Positions 45,785 to 59,056 of a DNA stretch of 64,000 bases are shown here, one piece after another. This DNA is from Mycobacteroides chelonae. Its GTDB lineage: Bacteria; Actinomycetota; Actinomycetes; Mycobacteriales; Mycobacteriaceae. The translations under genes and the position numbers were made by a program. Position 1 is the stretch's first letter. Each line of letters starts with the position of its first letter. The notes beneath the pieces are model-generated. The model was not told where the DNA came from, ran no database searches, and worked only from the letters and a program-made list of their open reading frames with translations. The stretch spans positions 576,889 through 640,888 of the forward strand of contig JACHLF010000001.1 in NCBI GenBank assembly GCA_014204435.1, written 5' to 3'.

Positions 45785-46471
45785 ATGGGATCTATGAGGC
45801 AAAGGATCCTTGTTGTCGACGATGACGCGTCATTGGCAGAGATGCTCACCATCGTGTTGCGCGGGGAGGGCTTCGAGACGGCAGTCGTGAGCGACGGTAC
45901 CCAAGCGCTCACCGCAGTGAGGGAGTTGCGTCCCGATCTGGTGCTGCTGGACCTCATGCTGCCCGGGATGAACGGCATTGACGTGTGCCGGGTGTTGCGT
46001 TCTGACTCCGGCGTCCCGATCGTCATGCTCACCGCCAAGACGGACACTGTCGATGTGGTGCTGGGCCTGGAGTCCGGCGCTGACGACTACATCATGAAGC
46101 CGTTCAAGCCCAAGGAGCTTGTCGCCCGCATCCGGGCCCGGCTGCGCCGCAACGATGATGAGCCTGCTGAGCTGCTGAACATCGCGGGTATCGAGATTGA
46201 TGTGCCCGCGCACAAGGTGACGCGCGAGGGCGAGCAGATCTCGCTGACCCCGCTGGAGTTCGACCTGCTGGTGGCGCTGGCACGGAAACCGCGCCAGGTG
46301 TTTACTCGTGATGTGCTGCTCGAACAGGTGTGGGGTTACCGTCACCCGGCCGATACCCGGCTGGTGAACGTCCACGTGCAGCGTCTGCGGGCCAAGGTCG
46401 AGAAGGACCCCGAGAATCCGACCGTGGTGTTGACCGTTCGAGGAGTGGGATATAAGGCCGGACCCCCGTGA
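45785..46471 (+). CDS. mtrA: Response regulator MtrA
   Basis: 228 aa from ATG 45785 ([21 protein letters not shown]), the same length as M. tuberculosis MtrA. The receiver domain has the acidic pocket VVDDD, the phospho-Asp in [13 protein letters not shown] (D56) and the conserved Lys in MKPFKPKE. The OmpR-type winged helix follows: [66 protein letters not shown]. It controls cell-wall, division and dnaA-related genes. ATG preceded by a GTCAC palindrome. GTGA overlap with mtrB. Confidence 0.97.
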   Translation: MGSMRQRILVVDDDASLAEMLTIVLRGEGFETAVVSDGTQALTAVRELRPDLVLLDLMLPGMNGIDVCRVLRSDSGVPIVMLTAKTDTVDVVLGLESGADDYIMKPFKPKELVARIRARLRRNDDEPAELLNIAGIEIDVPAHKVTREGEQISLTPLEFDLLVALARKPRQVFTRDVLLEQVWGYRHPADTRLVNVHVQRLRAKVEKDPENPTVVLTVRGVGYKAGPP

Positions 46472-48174
46472 TCTTCAGCTCGAAGCGGCGCATTCAGCGG
46501 CGATCGGCACCACTGGTACGCGGACTGAAGGCACTGAGTCGAGCGGTCGGGTTCACCTGGCGCCGTTCCCTGCAGGTGCGGGTGGTGGTGTCCAATTTGG
46601 CGCTGTCCTCCCTGGTCATCCTGGTTCTGGGATTTGTGCTCACGGGCCAGGTGACCGATCGCATCCTGGAATCCAAGATCCGGGTGGCGACCGAGGAGAT
46701 GGAACGTGCGCGGGTCATCGTCAGTGACGATGTCGGCGGCGAGGAAACCCGTTCACTACAGAGCAGTCTGGAGCTGGCTCGAAACCAACTGCTGAACGGC
46801 AGCAAGGGTTCCGAAGGCGGCGGCGCGGGGGCGTTCGACGCGGTACTGCTGGTGCCCGGTGACGGTCCGCGGGAGGCGACGTCGGCAGGGCCGGCGACCC
46901 AGATTCCGGGCCCGCTGCGCGAATTCGTGAAGGCCGGCCAGGTCAGCTACCAGTACTCGATCGTCCATACTGAGAATTTCTCGGGAAAGGCGCTGGTCAT
47001 CGGCTCGCCGACGACGTCCAAGGTCACCGCGCTCGAGCTGTATCTGGTGTTCCCGTTGTCGAACGAGGAAAGCACCATTTCCCTGGTGCGCGGCACCATC
47101 GTCACCGGTGGTGTGGTGCTACTGGTGCTGCTGGCCGCGGCGGCCCTGCTGGTCGCCCGTCAGGTGGTGCTACCCGTGCGCTCGGCTTCACGCATCGCCG
47201 AGCGGTTCGCCGAGGGGCATCTATCCGAACGCATGCCCGTGCGCGGTGTGGACGACATGGCCCGGCTCGCGGTGTCGTTCAACGACATGGCGGAGAGCCT
47301 GTCGCGCGAGATTACCCAGCTGGAAGAGTTCGGAAACCTGCAGCGCCGCTTCACCTCTGACGTGAGCCACGAACTGCGTACACCGCTGACCACGGTGCGG
47401 ATGGCGGCTGACCTCATCTACGACAACCGCGAAGAGCTCGATCCGGCGCTACAGCGTTCCGCCGAGTTGATGGTCAACGAGCTTGATCGTTTCGAGACGC
47501 TGCTGGCCGATCTGCTGGAAATCTCGCGACACGACGCCGGTGTCGCCGAGCTGGCGGTGGAGCAGGTGGATCTGCGCGACACCGTCAAGACCGTCGTGGC
47601 ATCAGTGCAGCATCTGGCCGACGAATTGGACACCACTGTCGAGCTCGACATGCCGGACAGCGAGATCATCGCCGAGGTGGATCCCCGTCGCGTGGAACGA
47701 ATCCTGCGTAACCTGGTGGCCAACGCGATCGACCACAGCGAGCACAAGCCTGTCACCATCCGGATGGCCGCCGATATCGACAGTGTGGCTGTCACGGTGC
47801 GAGACCGTGGGGTCGGTTTGCGGCCGGGCGAGGAAAAGCTGGTATTCAACCGGTTCTGGCGTGCCGATCCGTCCCGCAAGCGTCATTCCGGGGGCACCGG
47901 CCTGGGGCTGGCGATCAGCGTCGAGGATGCCCGGTTGCATCAGGGGCGGCTGGAGGCCTGGGGCGAGCCGGGCAATGGGGCGTTGTTCCGTCTGACGGTG
48001 CCCTTGGTCCGCGGGCACAAGGTGACCACTAGCCCGTTGCCGCTGAATCCGAACAGCCGCCCGAGTCCTGCTGTGCGCCGGTCGACTTCGCGGGGAGTTC
48101 ATCCGGGGGAGCAGGAGACCACACCTATGCGCACCTCGAGTGCCAAGGCTGACCGCGTGCGGGAGTCGTCCTGA
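46468..48174 (+). CDS. mtrB: Sensor histidine kinase MtrB
   Basis: 568 aa. Two transmembrane helices (about 45-65 and 210-232) flank an extracytoplasmic sensor region; a HAMP segment ([46 protein letters not shown]) leads to the HisKA motif [22 protein letters not shown] with His301, and the ATPase has [40 protein letters not shown] and [11 protein letters not shown] 50-residue Arg/Ser-rich tail follows. It phosphorylates MtrA; LpqB, encoded next, binds the MtrB sensor in mycobacteria. Stop overlaps the lpqB ATG by 1 nt. Confidence 0.97.
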   Translation: MIFSSKRRIQRRSAPLVRGLKALSRAVGFTWRRSLQVRVVVSNLALSSLVILVLGFVLTGQVTDRILESKIRVATEEMERARVIVSDDVGGEETRSLQSSLELARNQLLNGSKGSEGGGAGAFDAVLLVPGDGPREATSAGPATQIPGPLREFVKAGQVSYQYSIVHTENFSGKALVIGSPTTSKVTALELYLVFPLSNEESTISLVRGTIVTGGVVLLVLLAAAALLVARQVVLPVRSASRIAERFAEGHLSERMPVRGVDDMARLAVSFNDMAESLSREITQLEEFGNLQRRFTSDVSHELRTPLTTVRMAADLIYDNREELDPALQRSAELMVNELDRFETLLADLLEISRHDAGVAELAVEQVDLRDTVKTVVASVQHLADELDTTVELDMPDSEIIAEVDPRRVERILRNLVANAIDHSEHKPVTIRMAADIDSVAVTVRDRGVGLRPGEEKLVFNRFWRADPSRKRHSGGTGLGLAISVEDARLHQGRLEAWGEPGNGALFRLTVPLVRGHKVTTSPLPLNPNSRPSPAVRRSTSRGVHPGEQETTPMRTSSAKADRVRESS

Positions 48175-49925
48175 TGCGCAGCAAGATGGCCACCGTTCTG
48201 GCCATGGTGGCGCTCGGGATCGCCGGCTGCGCCGGTGTGCCGTCCTCGTCGTCACCACAGGCAATCGGTACGGTGCAGCGGCCGGCACCGCCGGGAATGC
48301 CTGCGCCCACACCGGGGATGGAGCCCGAAACGGTACTGCGCGAATTCCTGAAGGCGACCGCGGACCCGTCGAACAGACATCGGGCAGCCCGCCAGTTCCT
48401 GACCGAATCCGGTTCGCGGACGTGGGACGACGCAGGCGCTGCGGTGTTGATCGAGTCGCCGGTGTTCGCCGACCAGCGTGGTGTCGATCGCTGGACGATC
48501 AATGTGCGCGCCAACAAGTTGGGCACTCTGTCCGATATCGGGGTTTTCGAGACCGCTCAGGGTGACGTCCAAGAGCCTCAATTCACGTTGGTCAAGGCCA
48601 ACGGCGAATGGCGAATCGATTCGCTGCCCAACGGGGTATTGCTCGACTGGGGGCAGTTCCAGTCCACCTATCGCCGCTACACCGTCTATTTCGCCGACCC
48701 GGCCGGTCGCACTGTGGTGCCCGATCCGCGGTATGTGGCGGTCAACGATCCCGATCTGCTGGCCACCGAACTCGTGTACAAACTCTTGTCCGGTCCGCGC
48801 CCCGAGCTGGCAGGGGCGGTGCGCAACCACCTGAACGGCCTGCGGTTGCGCGGACCGGTGACCCGTATCGACGGCAGCAGGGTTGATGTGGGACGCGGAT
48901 ACGGCGGCGTGCGTGTGGAGCTGGAGGGCGACCTGACGCCCGATCAGCGGACCCGGCAGTTCCTAGCGGCGCAGGTGATTTGGACGCTCTCGCGGGCGGG
49001 CATCGCGGGGCCGTATGTCCTGCAGGTCAACGGTGCGCCCCTCGACGAGCAGTTCGCGCAGGGCTGGAGCACACAGAATGTCGCGTCGACGGACCCCGGC
49101 GCGTCGGAGGGCGCGGGGGTGGGTCTCTATGGATTGTTGAACGGGTCCATGGTGACCGTGGACCGCGATGCCGCGGTGCCCGTGCGTGGATCTTTTGGCC
49201 AAGTGGGAAACCAGGTGTCGGCGGCACTCTCGCGTAGTGGGCGTCAGGTGGCATCGGTGGTTCGGGTGCAGGCCGGGGACGATCCGCAGATGTCGCTCTG
49301 GGTCGGTGCTAACGGCGCGAACGGCAGTGAGGCGGTCGGGGGCAAGACGCTGACCCGTCCCAGCTGGGCCCTCGACGATGCGGTGTGGACGGTGATCGAC
49401 GGTGGCCGCGTAGTTCGGATAATCCAGGAGGCCACCACATCCATGGTGGCGGTGTTGCCCGTCGAACCGTCGGCGGTGGCGGACAAGTACAAGGGCCCGA
49501 TCACCGAATTGGCGTTGTCCCGGGACGGCACTCGCGCCGCGATGATCATCGAAGGTCAGGTGATCTTGGCGACGGTCGTGCAGACCGATAGCGGTGACTA
49601 CGCCCTGGCACATCCGCGTCGGTTGGGCTATGGCCTCGGCAATTCGGCGGTCTCGCTGGCCTGGCGTACCGGTGACGATATCGCGGTGGCCCGCAATGAC
49701 GGATCGCATCCGGTGGCGAATGTGAACCTCGACGGAGTGAACTCAGATCTGAACGACCAGAATCTCCTGACACCGGTATCGACAGTCGCCGCCTCGCCGG
49801 CGGCCATCTATATCGCCGACGCGCGCGGCGTGCTACAGCTGACGGGATTGGGGACGCCGGGGGAGCGCTGGGTCGAGGTGCGGCCGCTCATGGTGTCCCA
49901 GGCGATTCCGGTGCTGACGGGTTAG
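48174..49925 (+). CDS. lpqB: Lipoprotein LpqB (MtrAB accessory)
   Basis: 583 aa. Lipobox IAGC with Cys19 after a short hydrophobic signal. An NTF2-like region precedes the GerMN domain at about 200-300 ([59 protein letters not shown]), followed by a beta-propeller-like C-terminal half. LpqB interacts with the extracellular domain of MtrB and modulates cell-wall-stress signalling and multidrug resistance. The gene is convergent with a large acyl-CoA dehydrogenase, overlapping it by 4 nt. Confidence 0.95.
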   Translation: MRSKMATVLAMVALGIAGCAGVPSSSSPQAIGTVQRPAPPGMPAPTPGMEPETVLREFLKATADPSNRHRAARQFLTESGSRTWDDAGAAVLIESPVFADQRGVDRWTINVRANKLGTLSDIGVFETAQGDVQEPQFTLVKANGEWRIDSLPNGVLLDWGQFQSTYRRYTVYFADPAGRTVVPDPRYVAVNDPDLLATELVYKLLSGPRPELAGAVRNHLNGLRLRGPVTRIDGSRVDVGRGYGGVRVELEGDLTPDQRTRQFLAAQVIWTLSRAGIAGPYVLQVNGAPLDEQFAQGWSTQNVASTDPGASEGAGVGLYGLLNGSMVTVDRDAAVPVRGSFGQVGNQVSAALSRSGRQVASVVRVQAGDDPQMSLWVGANGANGSEAVGGKTLTRPSWALDDAVWTVIDGGRVVRIIQEATTSMVAVLPVEPSAVADKYKGPITELALSRDGTRAAMIIEGQVILATVVQTDSGDYALAHPRRLGYGLGNSAVSLAWRTGDDIAVARNDGSHPVANVNLDGVNSDLNDQNLLTPVSTVAASPAAIYIADARGVLQLTGLGTPGERWVEVRPLMVSQAIPVLTG

Positions 49926-51871
49926 TTGTCGGGGATCATCTCCGTGGCGAGCAGTGCCTCGGGAATTCCGAACGCGTCCACCAGGGTCCGAAGATGCGGA
50001 CGCAGCTCCTCGCACAACTGGTTGACACCGCGCCGGATTGCCTTGGCCCGTTCTGTTGAGACATGCCGGTGCATCAAGAACCACGACAGATCTGCTTCGA
50101 GCGCGCTGTAGACGAACAGATCGCACAGCTTTTCCAACAGCTCCTGAGCGGACTTGCTGTCGCAGCTGTCGATGGCCTCGATGAACGCTTCCAATACGAC
50201 CCGTTCGGTGTGGGCCGAGCCGACCTTGAGGATGTGGTCCTGTGCGGAGTTGAAGACCTCGAAGGGGTCCTCGTCGTCAGACTGGGCACGTTGCATCCGG
50301 GTCGCCGCGGTGCGCAGCAGATGATCCTCGCGATTGCGCAGCAGGCGAAGTTGAGTACCGCGATTGCTGAGATCGGATTCTTCGACGTATTCGTCGGAGG
50401 AATCCAGAATGGTCTGGATGACCTGTCGCGCCGCGGAGCGTTCCAGGATCACATCGCGGGCCATGCCCGCGATAAACCGGGTCCACCCAACGGCATTGAG
50501 ACCACGTACATCTTCTGCGTACGCCGAGAGCAGTTCCTTGGCCACCAGCTGGGTGAGCACGGTGTTATCGCCCTCGAAGGTGGTGAAGACGTCGATATCG
50601 CGCCGCAGAATGGTGAGCTGATTGGCGTCGAGGTACCCTGCACCGCCGCACGCCTCACGGCAGACGGTGATGGCGTGCTGGGCATGCCAGCTGGTCATCG
50701 CCTTCAAACCCGCTGCTGCGCTTTCCAGCTGACGCTGCCGGTCCGCATCCACCTCGTCGGCGGTCTGCACTTCGTGCAGCTCTTCGGTCAGTTCGTTCTG
50801 TGCGAACGCGAGTGCGTACGACCGTGCGATCAGTGGCAGCAGCTTGCGTTGATGTACCAGGTAGTCGGCGATGATCACCTCATCGTCGCTGTCCGGGGTA
50901 TCGAACTGCTTACGCACCAAGGCGTAACGCGACGCGATGGTCAGCGCCTTGCGGGCTGCCGCACCCGAGGTCGCGGCGACGCTCACCCGGCCGCGGATGA
51001 GGGTGCCCAGCATGGTGAAGAACCGCTTGTCCTCGTTCTCGATGGGCGAGCTGTAGGACCCGTCCTGCGCGACATCGGCATATCGGTTGAGCAGGTTGGC
51101 GCGCGGCACACGCACGTTGTCGAACACGATGCGCCCGTTGTCGACACCGGCGAGCCCGCCCTTGTAACCGCAGTCGCTGGTGGTGATGCCCGGCAGGTCT
51201 TTGCCGTCGGCGCTGCGGATCGGTACCACGAAGCAATGCACGCCGCGGCCGGTGGCTTCCTCGCCGGGGCCTCCGGTGACGAGTTGCGCGAAAACCGCTG
51301 CCACAGTCGCATGCTCGGCGGCGCCGCCGATGTAGTCCTTGCGTGCCGGCGCGCCCACGGAGTTGAGAACGAAGTCGCCGGTCTGGCTGTCGTAGGTGGC
51401 GATGGTCTGCAGGGCCTGGACATTGGAGCCATGGCCGGTCTCGGTCATTCCGAAGCAGCCGAGCACGTCCAGGTTGATCAACGGGACCACGTACTGCTCA
51501 TGGTGTGCCTCGGTACCCAGATTTACGATCGCGCCACCGAAGAGGCCCCACTGCACACCCGCCTTGACCATCAGCGACAGGTCTGCGTAGCCGAGCATTT
51601 CGATGCTGACGATGGCTGCCCCGACATCGCCGGTACCGCCGTGTTCCTTGCGGAATCCCGCGTGTGGCAAGCCATGTGTAACCAGCTCACGCATGATGCG
51701 CAGCGATCGCGCGCGTGCCTCCTCAAGGGTCAGCGACGGGTCGGGTAGCAGGTCGGCGCGGTTCAGGTATTCGCGTGCGGCGTCACGGATTGGACCGAAT
51801 CGTCCGTCGAGCGCGACGCGCAGATGTGAGGTGAGAACTTCGGGATCGGCGGGCGCTGTCCGGGTCTCCAT
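49922..51871 (-). CDS. Large acyl-CoA dehydrogenase/oxidase-family flavoprotein
   Basis: 649 aa, longer than a standard FadE, with an extra C-terminal domain as in acyl-CoA oxidases. FAD/substrate motifs: [86 protein letters not shown] (catalytic Glu in FEGDN). The C-terminal 200 residues are helical ([26 protein letters not shown]). It oxidises acyl-CoA, possibly passing electrons to oxygen. Not present between lpqB and the comF-like gene in M. tuberculosis as far as I recall, so an accessory gene. Convergent with lpqB. Confidence 0.9.
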   Translation of the reverse strand: METRTAPADPEVLTSHLRVALDGRFGPIRDAAREYLNRADLLPDPSLTLEEARARSLRIMRELVTHGLPHAGFRKEHGGTGDVGAAIVSIEMLGYADLSLMVKAGVQWGLFGGAIVNLGTEAHHEQYVVPLINLDVLGCFGMTETGHGSNVQALQTIATYDSQTGDFVLNSVGAPARKDYIGGAAEHATVAAVFAQLVTGGPGEEATGRGVHCFVVPIRSADGKDLPGITTSDCGYKGGLAGVDNGRIVFDNVRVPRANLLNRYADVAQDGSYSSPIENEDKRFFTMLGTLIRGRVSVAATSGAAARKALTIASRYALVRKQFDTPDSDDEVIIADYLVHQRKLLPLIARSYALAFAQNELTEELHEVQTADEVDADRQRQLESAAAGLKAMTSWHAQHAITVCREACGGAGYLDANQLTILRRDIDVFTTFEGDNTVLTQLVAKELLSAYAEDVRGLNAVGWTRFIAGMARDVILERSAARQVIQTILDSSDEYVEESDLSNRGTQLRLLRNREDHLLRTAATRMQRAQSDDEDPFEVFNSAQDHILKVGSAHTERVVLEAFIEAIDSCDSKSAQELLEKLCDLFVYSALEADLSWFLMHRHVSTERAKAIRRGVNQLCEELRPHLRTLVDAFGIPEALLATEMIPDN

Positions 51872-51976
51872 GATTCCGAGCCTAGTCAGATCGGCCGGGT
51901 CGCTCGGCGTTCTGCGACATGCCGCTTGTATTTACCGGCCAGTGGTCTATGTAGTCTCGCGAAAGGAGACCGCGAC

Positions 51977-52192
51977 ATGTCGACGGCGCACACTACGGTC
52001 GATCCGGTCCAGCGTACGCGTGCATTCGCGAGGGTCATCGGCCCATTCGCCTTTCCCCAGCTGATGCTCAAGGGGATGGACGCCTCGGTGCCCGGGGTTG
52101 GGCCCGTCCATGTCGTGTTCTTGTTCATGGCCCTCGCCGGTCTGTACCTGACGTACGTCGGCTGGATCAAGAAGCCCGCGATCGGCGACTGA
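51977..52192 (+). CDS. Small single-helix membrane protein
   Basis: 71 aa from ATG 51977, with GAAAGGAG upstream. The N-terminal 45 residues are soluble; a transmembrane helix (VHVVFLFMALAGLYLTYVGW, about 43-62) is followed by a short KKPAIGD tail. No family recognised. It lies between the divergent acyl-CoA dehydrogenase and the comF-like gene. The good ribosome-binding site and balanced composition support it as real. Confidence 0.65.
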   Translation: MSTAHTTVDPVQRTRAFARVIGPFAFPQLMLKGMDASVPGVGPVHVVFLFMALAGLYLTYVGWIKKPAIGD

Positions 52193-52315
52193 TTCAATAC
52201 CGACCATGCCGCGTGTGGTGAGGCATCCGGAGGTGCGCCGGACCGGGCGCAGATCGGGGCGCTGGTCGCGGTGCTCTAGCGTCGGCCTGTCGGACCTCAG
52301 GCGCACAGTGATCGC

Positions 52316-52939
52316 ATGCTCGATCTGGTGTTGCCGTTGGCCTGCGGCGGTTGCGGGGCCCCATCGACCCGTTGGTGCGAGGACTGCGCCTGCGCGTTCA
52401 CCGGGGAGCCGGTAGTGGTGAGCACGCGCGTCGATCCCGGTGTGCCCGTGCTGTCACTCGGCCGATACGTGGGTGTACGGCGGCAGGCGATCGTGACGAT
52501 GAAGGACCGCGGCCGCCGCGATCTCGCTGCCCCGCTGGGGGTGGCGCTCGCGCGGGGAGTGGATCAGCTGCTGCGCTGGCAGCTGGTGGAGCGACCGGTG
52601 ACGCTGGTCCCGGCTCCTACACGCTGGATGTCGGCGCGGGGCCGTGGTGGAGATCCGGTGGCCGCGGTGGCCACGGTTGCCACGCAGATTCCGGGTGTGC
52701 GTGTCGCATCGTTACTGCGCATGAGGCTGGGTGCGCGAGATTCGGTCGGACTGTCCATTTCCGCCCGGCAGCGCAACGTGGCCGGACGGGTCGCGCTGCG
52801 CAGAACGCCACGGCCGGATACCGAATTGGTGGTGATCGACGATGTCGTGACCACCGGGTCTACCGTTGCCGAATCGGTCAGAGTATTGAAATCGGCAGGA
52901 TTTCGAGTCGCCGCCGTGCTGACGCTGACGTACTCCTAA
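52316..52939 (+). CDS. ComF-family phosphoribosyltransferase (Rv3242c-type)
   Basis: 207 aa. A four-Cys zinc knuckle CGGCGAPSTRWCEDC opens the protein, and the phosphoribosyltransferase PRPP motif VVIDDVVTTGSTVAESVRVLKSAG lies near 175-195. The QRNVAGRVALRR segment is typical of ComF/GntX proteins. These proteins bind PRPP-like ligands; in Gram-positive bacteria ComF acts in DNA uptake, but the mycobacterial role is unclear. Located upstream of hpf. Confidence 0.88.
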   Translation: MLDLVLPLACGGCGAPSTRWCEDCACAFTGEPVVVSTRVDPGVPVLSLGRYVGVRRQAIVTMKDRGRRDLAAPLGVALARGVDQLLRWQLVERPVTLVPAPTRWMSARGRGGDPVAAVATVATQIPGVRVASLLRMRLGARDSVGLSISARQRNVAGRVALRRTPRPDTELVVIDDVVTTGSTVAESVRVLKSAGFRVAAVLTLTYS

Positions 52940-53245
52940 GAATCGGATGACGATCTCGACACGACTCTCACGAATCGGTGGCAAGGCGCGTGAACACGGA
53001 CTACCGTCGGGGCCAACAAGCTATGAACGTTTCGCGTTCGGGCGGTCTGACCGCCTACCGACGCCGAACGCCTGCGTCCCATACGGCGGAGGAGGTGATT
53101 GCCCACCCCAGCGCCGGCGGGCTGCCGTCTCAGTGTTTCAGGCGACTCCGGCGTACTTCAAATATCAAACATGCGTGCCGCCAATATCTTTAGTCCCTAG
53201 CGGATGGATTGAGCGCAAGCGCACTCTCAGTACCGGAGGTATGAG
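52940..53245 (+). other. 306-nt leader region upstream of hpf
   Basis: No gene with family support. A 56-codon frame starts at ATG 53023 but is not recognised. A small palindrome, GGCGGT-CTG-ACCGCC, lies near 53042. A half-match to a DosR-type box (TTTAGTCCC) is visible near 53189, but the other half is missing. Likely the hpf promoter and leader. Confidence 0.45.
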
Positions 53246-53917
53246 TTGTCAAGCACATCAAAAGCATCCGTTGCACTCGAAGACGGGGAGCGGACGGCCC
53301 AAGCCGATGTCGTGGTCAAGGGCCGAAACGTTGAGATCCCCGATCACTTCCGAATCTTTGTGAACGACAAACTGACCCGTCTGGAACGTTACGACAAGAC
53401 CCTTTACCTCTTTGATGTAGAACTCGAACACGAACGCAATCGTCGCCAGAAAAAGAGCTGTCAGCGCGTGGAGATCACCGCGCGCGGCCGGGGGCCGGTT
53501 GTCCGGGGCGAGGCATGTGCCGACACATTTCACAGCGCACTCGAAGCCGCCGTCGCCAAGCTCGAAAGCCGGCTGCGCCGAGGTCGTGATCGCCGCAAGG
53601 TCCACTACGGAGACAAGACCCCGGTATCGCTCGCCGAGGCCACCAAGGTGCTCCCCGCCGACGCCTTCACGCCGCCCGCCGAGGTGAACGGTGCACATAG
53701 TCATAACGGTGCCGAGGTCGATGACGGGCAGGGCCCGGGTCACATCGTGCGGACCAAGGAACACCCGGCCAAGCCGATGACGGTGGACGACGCGCTCTAT
53801 GAGATGGAACTGGTTGGACACGACTTCTTCCTGTTTCATGACGAGTCCTCAGGCCGCCCGTCGGTGGTGTACCGCAGGCACGGGTATGACTACGGCCTGA
53901 TACGCCTCGGGGAGTAG
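53246..53917 (+). CDS. hpf: Long hibernation-promoting factor (HPF/RaiA; Rv3241c-type)
   Basis: 223 aa. TTG start chosen because GGAGG lies 6 nt upstream and no in-frame ATG/GTG fits. The N-terminal HPF domain (20-120) reads ADVVVKGRNVEIPDHFRIFVNDKLTRLERYDKTLYLFDVELEHERNRRQ; a hydrophilic linker leads to the C-terminal dimerisation domain KPMTVDDALYEMELVGHDFFLFHDESSGRPSVVYRRHGYDYGLIRL. Long HPF stabilises ribosomes in stasis, by 70S or 100S binding depending on species. It is followed by a strong terminator and then secA1. Confidence 0.92.
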   Translation: MSSTSKASVALEDGERTAQADVVVKGRNVEIPDHFRIFVNDKLTRLERYDKTLYLFDVELEHERNRRQKKSCQRVEITARGRGPVVRGEACADTFHSALEAAVAKLESRLRRGRDRRKVHYGDKTPVSLAEATKVLPADAFTPPAEVNGAHSHNGAEVDDGQGPGHIVRTKEHPAKPMTVDDALYEMELVGHDFFLFHDESSGRPSVVYRRHGYDYGLIRLGE

Positions 53918-53940
53918 GGCGCGCGGTCATCCGCGCAGAG

Positions 53941-53976
53941 AATCCCCGCACCGGTTTTGCGACCGGGGCGGGGATT
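53941..53976 (+). terminator. Hairpin terminator after hpf
   Basis: AATCCCCGC (53941-53949) pairs with GCGGGGATT (53968-53976), with an inner CCGGT/ACCGG stem. A short T-rich tail follows. It separates hpf from secA1. Confidence 0.8.
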
Positions 53977-54201
53977 TCTCCTGTCGGAATCGATTCCGCT
54001 GTCCGCTCGTGGCCCCGGCCACGGTGACCAGCACCGTCATGACGCTGCGCGGTGACCGGGCGGCTGGGCGATAGTCGAGGTCGTACCCGAAACGGCTCGG
54101 TGGTACGTGCGCCTACGATGGGACTCGGCTGTTGACGGATGAGCCGCTTGCGCGAATATCGAACGTTTGTGCAAGTCCTAACGAGTACAGGGGTTATTGA
54201 C

Positions 54202-57000
<2,799 letters not shown>

Positions 57001-57009
57001 CGGTCGGTG

Positions 57010-57480
57010 TCAGCCGAGCTGCAGGGCCACCACCAGCCAGTTGCCCTTGACGGATTGAATCCGGCCGGCGAATGCCTTGACGCGTCCGCCGCGCTGGAAT
57101 GTCCCGAAGATCTCCGCGGCGGCGTCGCCGCAACGGCGCACCCTGATCTTGCTGAGCCGCGCGGCAGTGGTGGCCGGTGTGCGAGATGCCCGGGCCATCA
57201 CCGCGCTCAGCGGCCCGTCGTCAAGCAACGGGCGCAGCTGTGCGATGGGCCGGCGTCGGTCCATGGCTTCCAACACGCGGCGCATCGCCGCATCGGCGAA
57301 CGCGACCGCTTGAGGCGGTGGAGATGGTTCGCGCAGATGTGCCTGACGTTCGATACCCGCTGGCCGGGCCCGTGATTGGTGCAACCTCGCGGGCCGCGGC
57401 ACATGGCAGGCCGCCGGCAGGCTGGCCAGCACCGGCGCCGGTTCGTAGTCGGCTACCCGAGTGACATAGCGATGAGACAT
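57010..57480 (-). CDS. Rv3235-type basic protein
   Basis: 156 aa from ATG 57480 with GGAGGGGG upstream. Pro/Arg/Ala-rich N-terminus, then QAVAFADAAMRRVLEAMDRRRPIAQLRPLLDDGPLSAVMAR and a C-terminal strand-rich part ending IQSVKGNWLVVALQLG. Mycobacterial proteins of this type (Rv3235, DUF6459-like) are uncharacterised. Located between convergent secA1 and the divergent acyltransferase gene. Confidence 0.8.
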   Translation of the reverse strand: MSHRYVTRVADYEPAPVLASLPAACHVPRPARLHQSRARPAGIERQAHLREPSPPPQAVAFADAAMRRVLEAMDRRRPIAQLRPLLDDGPLSAVMARASRTPATTAARLSKIRVRRCGDAAAEIFGTFQRGGRVKAFAGRIQSVKGNWLVVALQLG

Positions 57481-57646
57481 TTTCCCCCTCCAGTGAATGA
57501 GCCCCCTCATTGCTCTGCTGGAGAGACGCAGATCAATGCCGATCATGATCGCACAGCCAGTGTCCCGGGCGCCAGGGTAGTGTTTGGCCCAGCGGCGCCG
57601 CTGGGTGCAAGTGGCGAGATTCTTCGAGGGGAAGGCGGCGCGGATC

Positions 57647-59056
57647 GTGGTCAGCAGGTTGTCCGCGCTCGACGCATCGTTCTACTCCAGCGAGGACAGC
57701 TCGACGCCGATGCACGTCGGCTCGCTGGCAATCATCCGCAAGCCTCGCGGTGGCTTCAGCTATGCGGAGCTGCTCGCGTTGGTGGAGAGTCGCCTGCCGA
57801 AGGTTCCCCGCTACAGGCAGAAGGTCAAGGAGATCGGTTTTGGGCTGGCCCGCCCGGTTTGGCTCGACGACGTCGACTTCGACATCACCTATCATATTCG
57901 ACGCTCGGCGCTGCCGTCACCGGGTAGCGAGGGGCAGTTGCAAGATCTGGTGGCCCGCTTGACATCTCGCCCCCTGGATCGGTCGCGGCCGCTCTGGGAG
58001 ATGTATCTGGTCGAGGGGTTGCCTAAGAACCGTCTGGCCATCTATACCAAGACGCATCAGGCTCTGGTGGATGGTCAATCGGCCCTTGAGCTCGGGCAGG
58101 TCCTGTTCGACAGAACGGCCCGTACCCCGGACTTCGGAGAGGACATCTGGGTTCCGGAACATGAGCCGAGCACCAACGAGCTCGTCGCCGGCGCGGTCTC
58201 GGAATGGCTGGCACGTCCCGGTGCTCGCCTGGAAGCCTTGCGTAGCACGGTCGCCGATGTCGCGTCGTTGACCGAAGAGATCGGCGAGTTGGGTGAGCGC
58301 ATGGCCAAGGTGGTGCGCACGGCGGCCCGCGGCGCGGCTCCGCGCGGGCCGTTGAATCAACGTGTATCGCGCAGCAGGCGATTCGGTGTGGTGACCACGA
58401 AGCTGGCCGATTATCGGCGGGTGCGCGCCAAGTACGACTGCGACGTCAACGATGTGGTGTTAGCGGTTGTCGCTGGGGCACTGCGCAATTGGTTGATGAG
58501 CAGGGGAGAGCCGGTGACCACGGCTTCCACCATTCGGGCGATGGTGCCGATGTCCGTCTACCGGGACGGCGACCTGGACGTGGGTGTCGAGGGGGCAGCC
58601 ACCACCGAGGTGTCGCCGTTCCTCGTCGACCTTCCGGTTGGTGAGGGCAACGCCGTGGTTCGGTTGTCGCAGATCGCCCATGCGACCGAATCGCATTCCG
58701 CGGCATTCAGTTTGGTGGACGTGCCGAACATGGCGGCGCTCTCGGGGTTTGTTCCGCCGACCTTGCACGCGTTGGCGGCCCGCGTCGCGACGACGTTGCC
58801 GAACCGGCTATTCAATCTGTTGGTCACGAATGTGCCTGGGCCGCAGGCGCCGATGTATCTGGGCGGGGCGCGCCTGGCAGAGATCTACCCGGTGCCTCCG
58901 CTGTTGCGTAATCAGGTGTTGTCCGTCGGACTGACCTCATATAACGGTGTCGTGTATTACGGAATCAACGCCGACCGTGAAGCGATGCCCGATGCTGACA
59001 TGCTCCCGGTGCTGATCACCGAGGCGCTCGACGAATTGTTGGAGGCGGCCCAGTAA
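57647..59056 (+). CDS. WS/DGAT-family O-acyltransferase (Tgs3-like)
   Basis: 469 aa from GTG 57647 (VVSRLSALDASFY), where wax ester synthase/diacylglycerol acyltransferases begin; upstream open frame is unsupported. Motifs: STPMHVGSLAII, RPVWLDDVDFDITYHIRRSALPSPGS, the acyltransferase site KTHQALVDGQSALEL (HHxxxDG with Gln replacing the second His), RSRRFGVVTTKLADYRRVR, NDVVLAVVAGALRNWL, VTNVPGPQAPMYLGGARL. It would acylate diacylglycerol or alcohols with acyl-CoA to store lipid. The H-Q substitution in the active site could lower activity. Confidence 0.9.
   Translation: MVSRLSALDASFYSSEDSSTPMHVGSLAIIRKPRGGFSYAELLALVESRLPKVPRYRQKVKEIGFGLARPVWLDDVDFDITYHIRRSALPSPGSEGQLQDLVARLTSRPLDRSRPLWEMYLVEGLPKNRLAIYTKTHQALVDGQSALELGQVLFDRTARTPDFGEDIWVPEHEPSTNELVAGAVSEWLARPGARLEALRSTVADVASLTEEIGELGERMAKVVRTAARGAAPRGPLNQRVSRSRRFGVVTTKLADYRRVRAKYDCDVNDVVLAVVAGALRNWLMSRGEPVTTASTIRAMVPMSVYRDGDLDVGVEGAATTEVSPFLVDLPVGEGNAVVRLSQIAHATESHSAAFSLVDVPNMAALSGFVPPTLHALAARVATTLPNRLFNLLVTNVPGPQAPMYLGGARLAEIYPVPPLLRNQVLSVGLTSYNGVVYYGINADREAMPDADMLPVLITEALDELLEAAQ

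Noticed and set aside
53180..53200. DosR-like half-box upstream of hpf
   Set aside because: TTTAGTCCC matches one half only; the complementary GGGACT half is absent.
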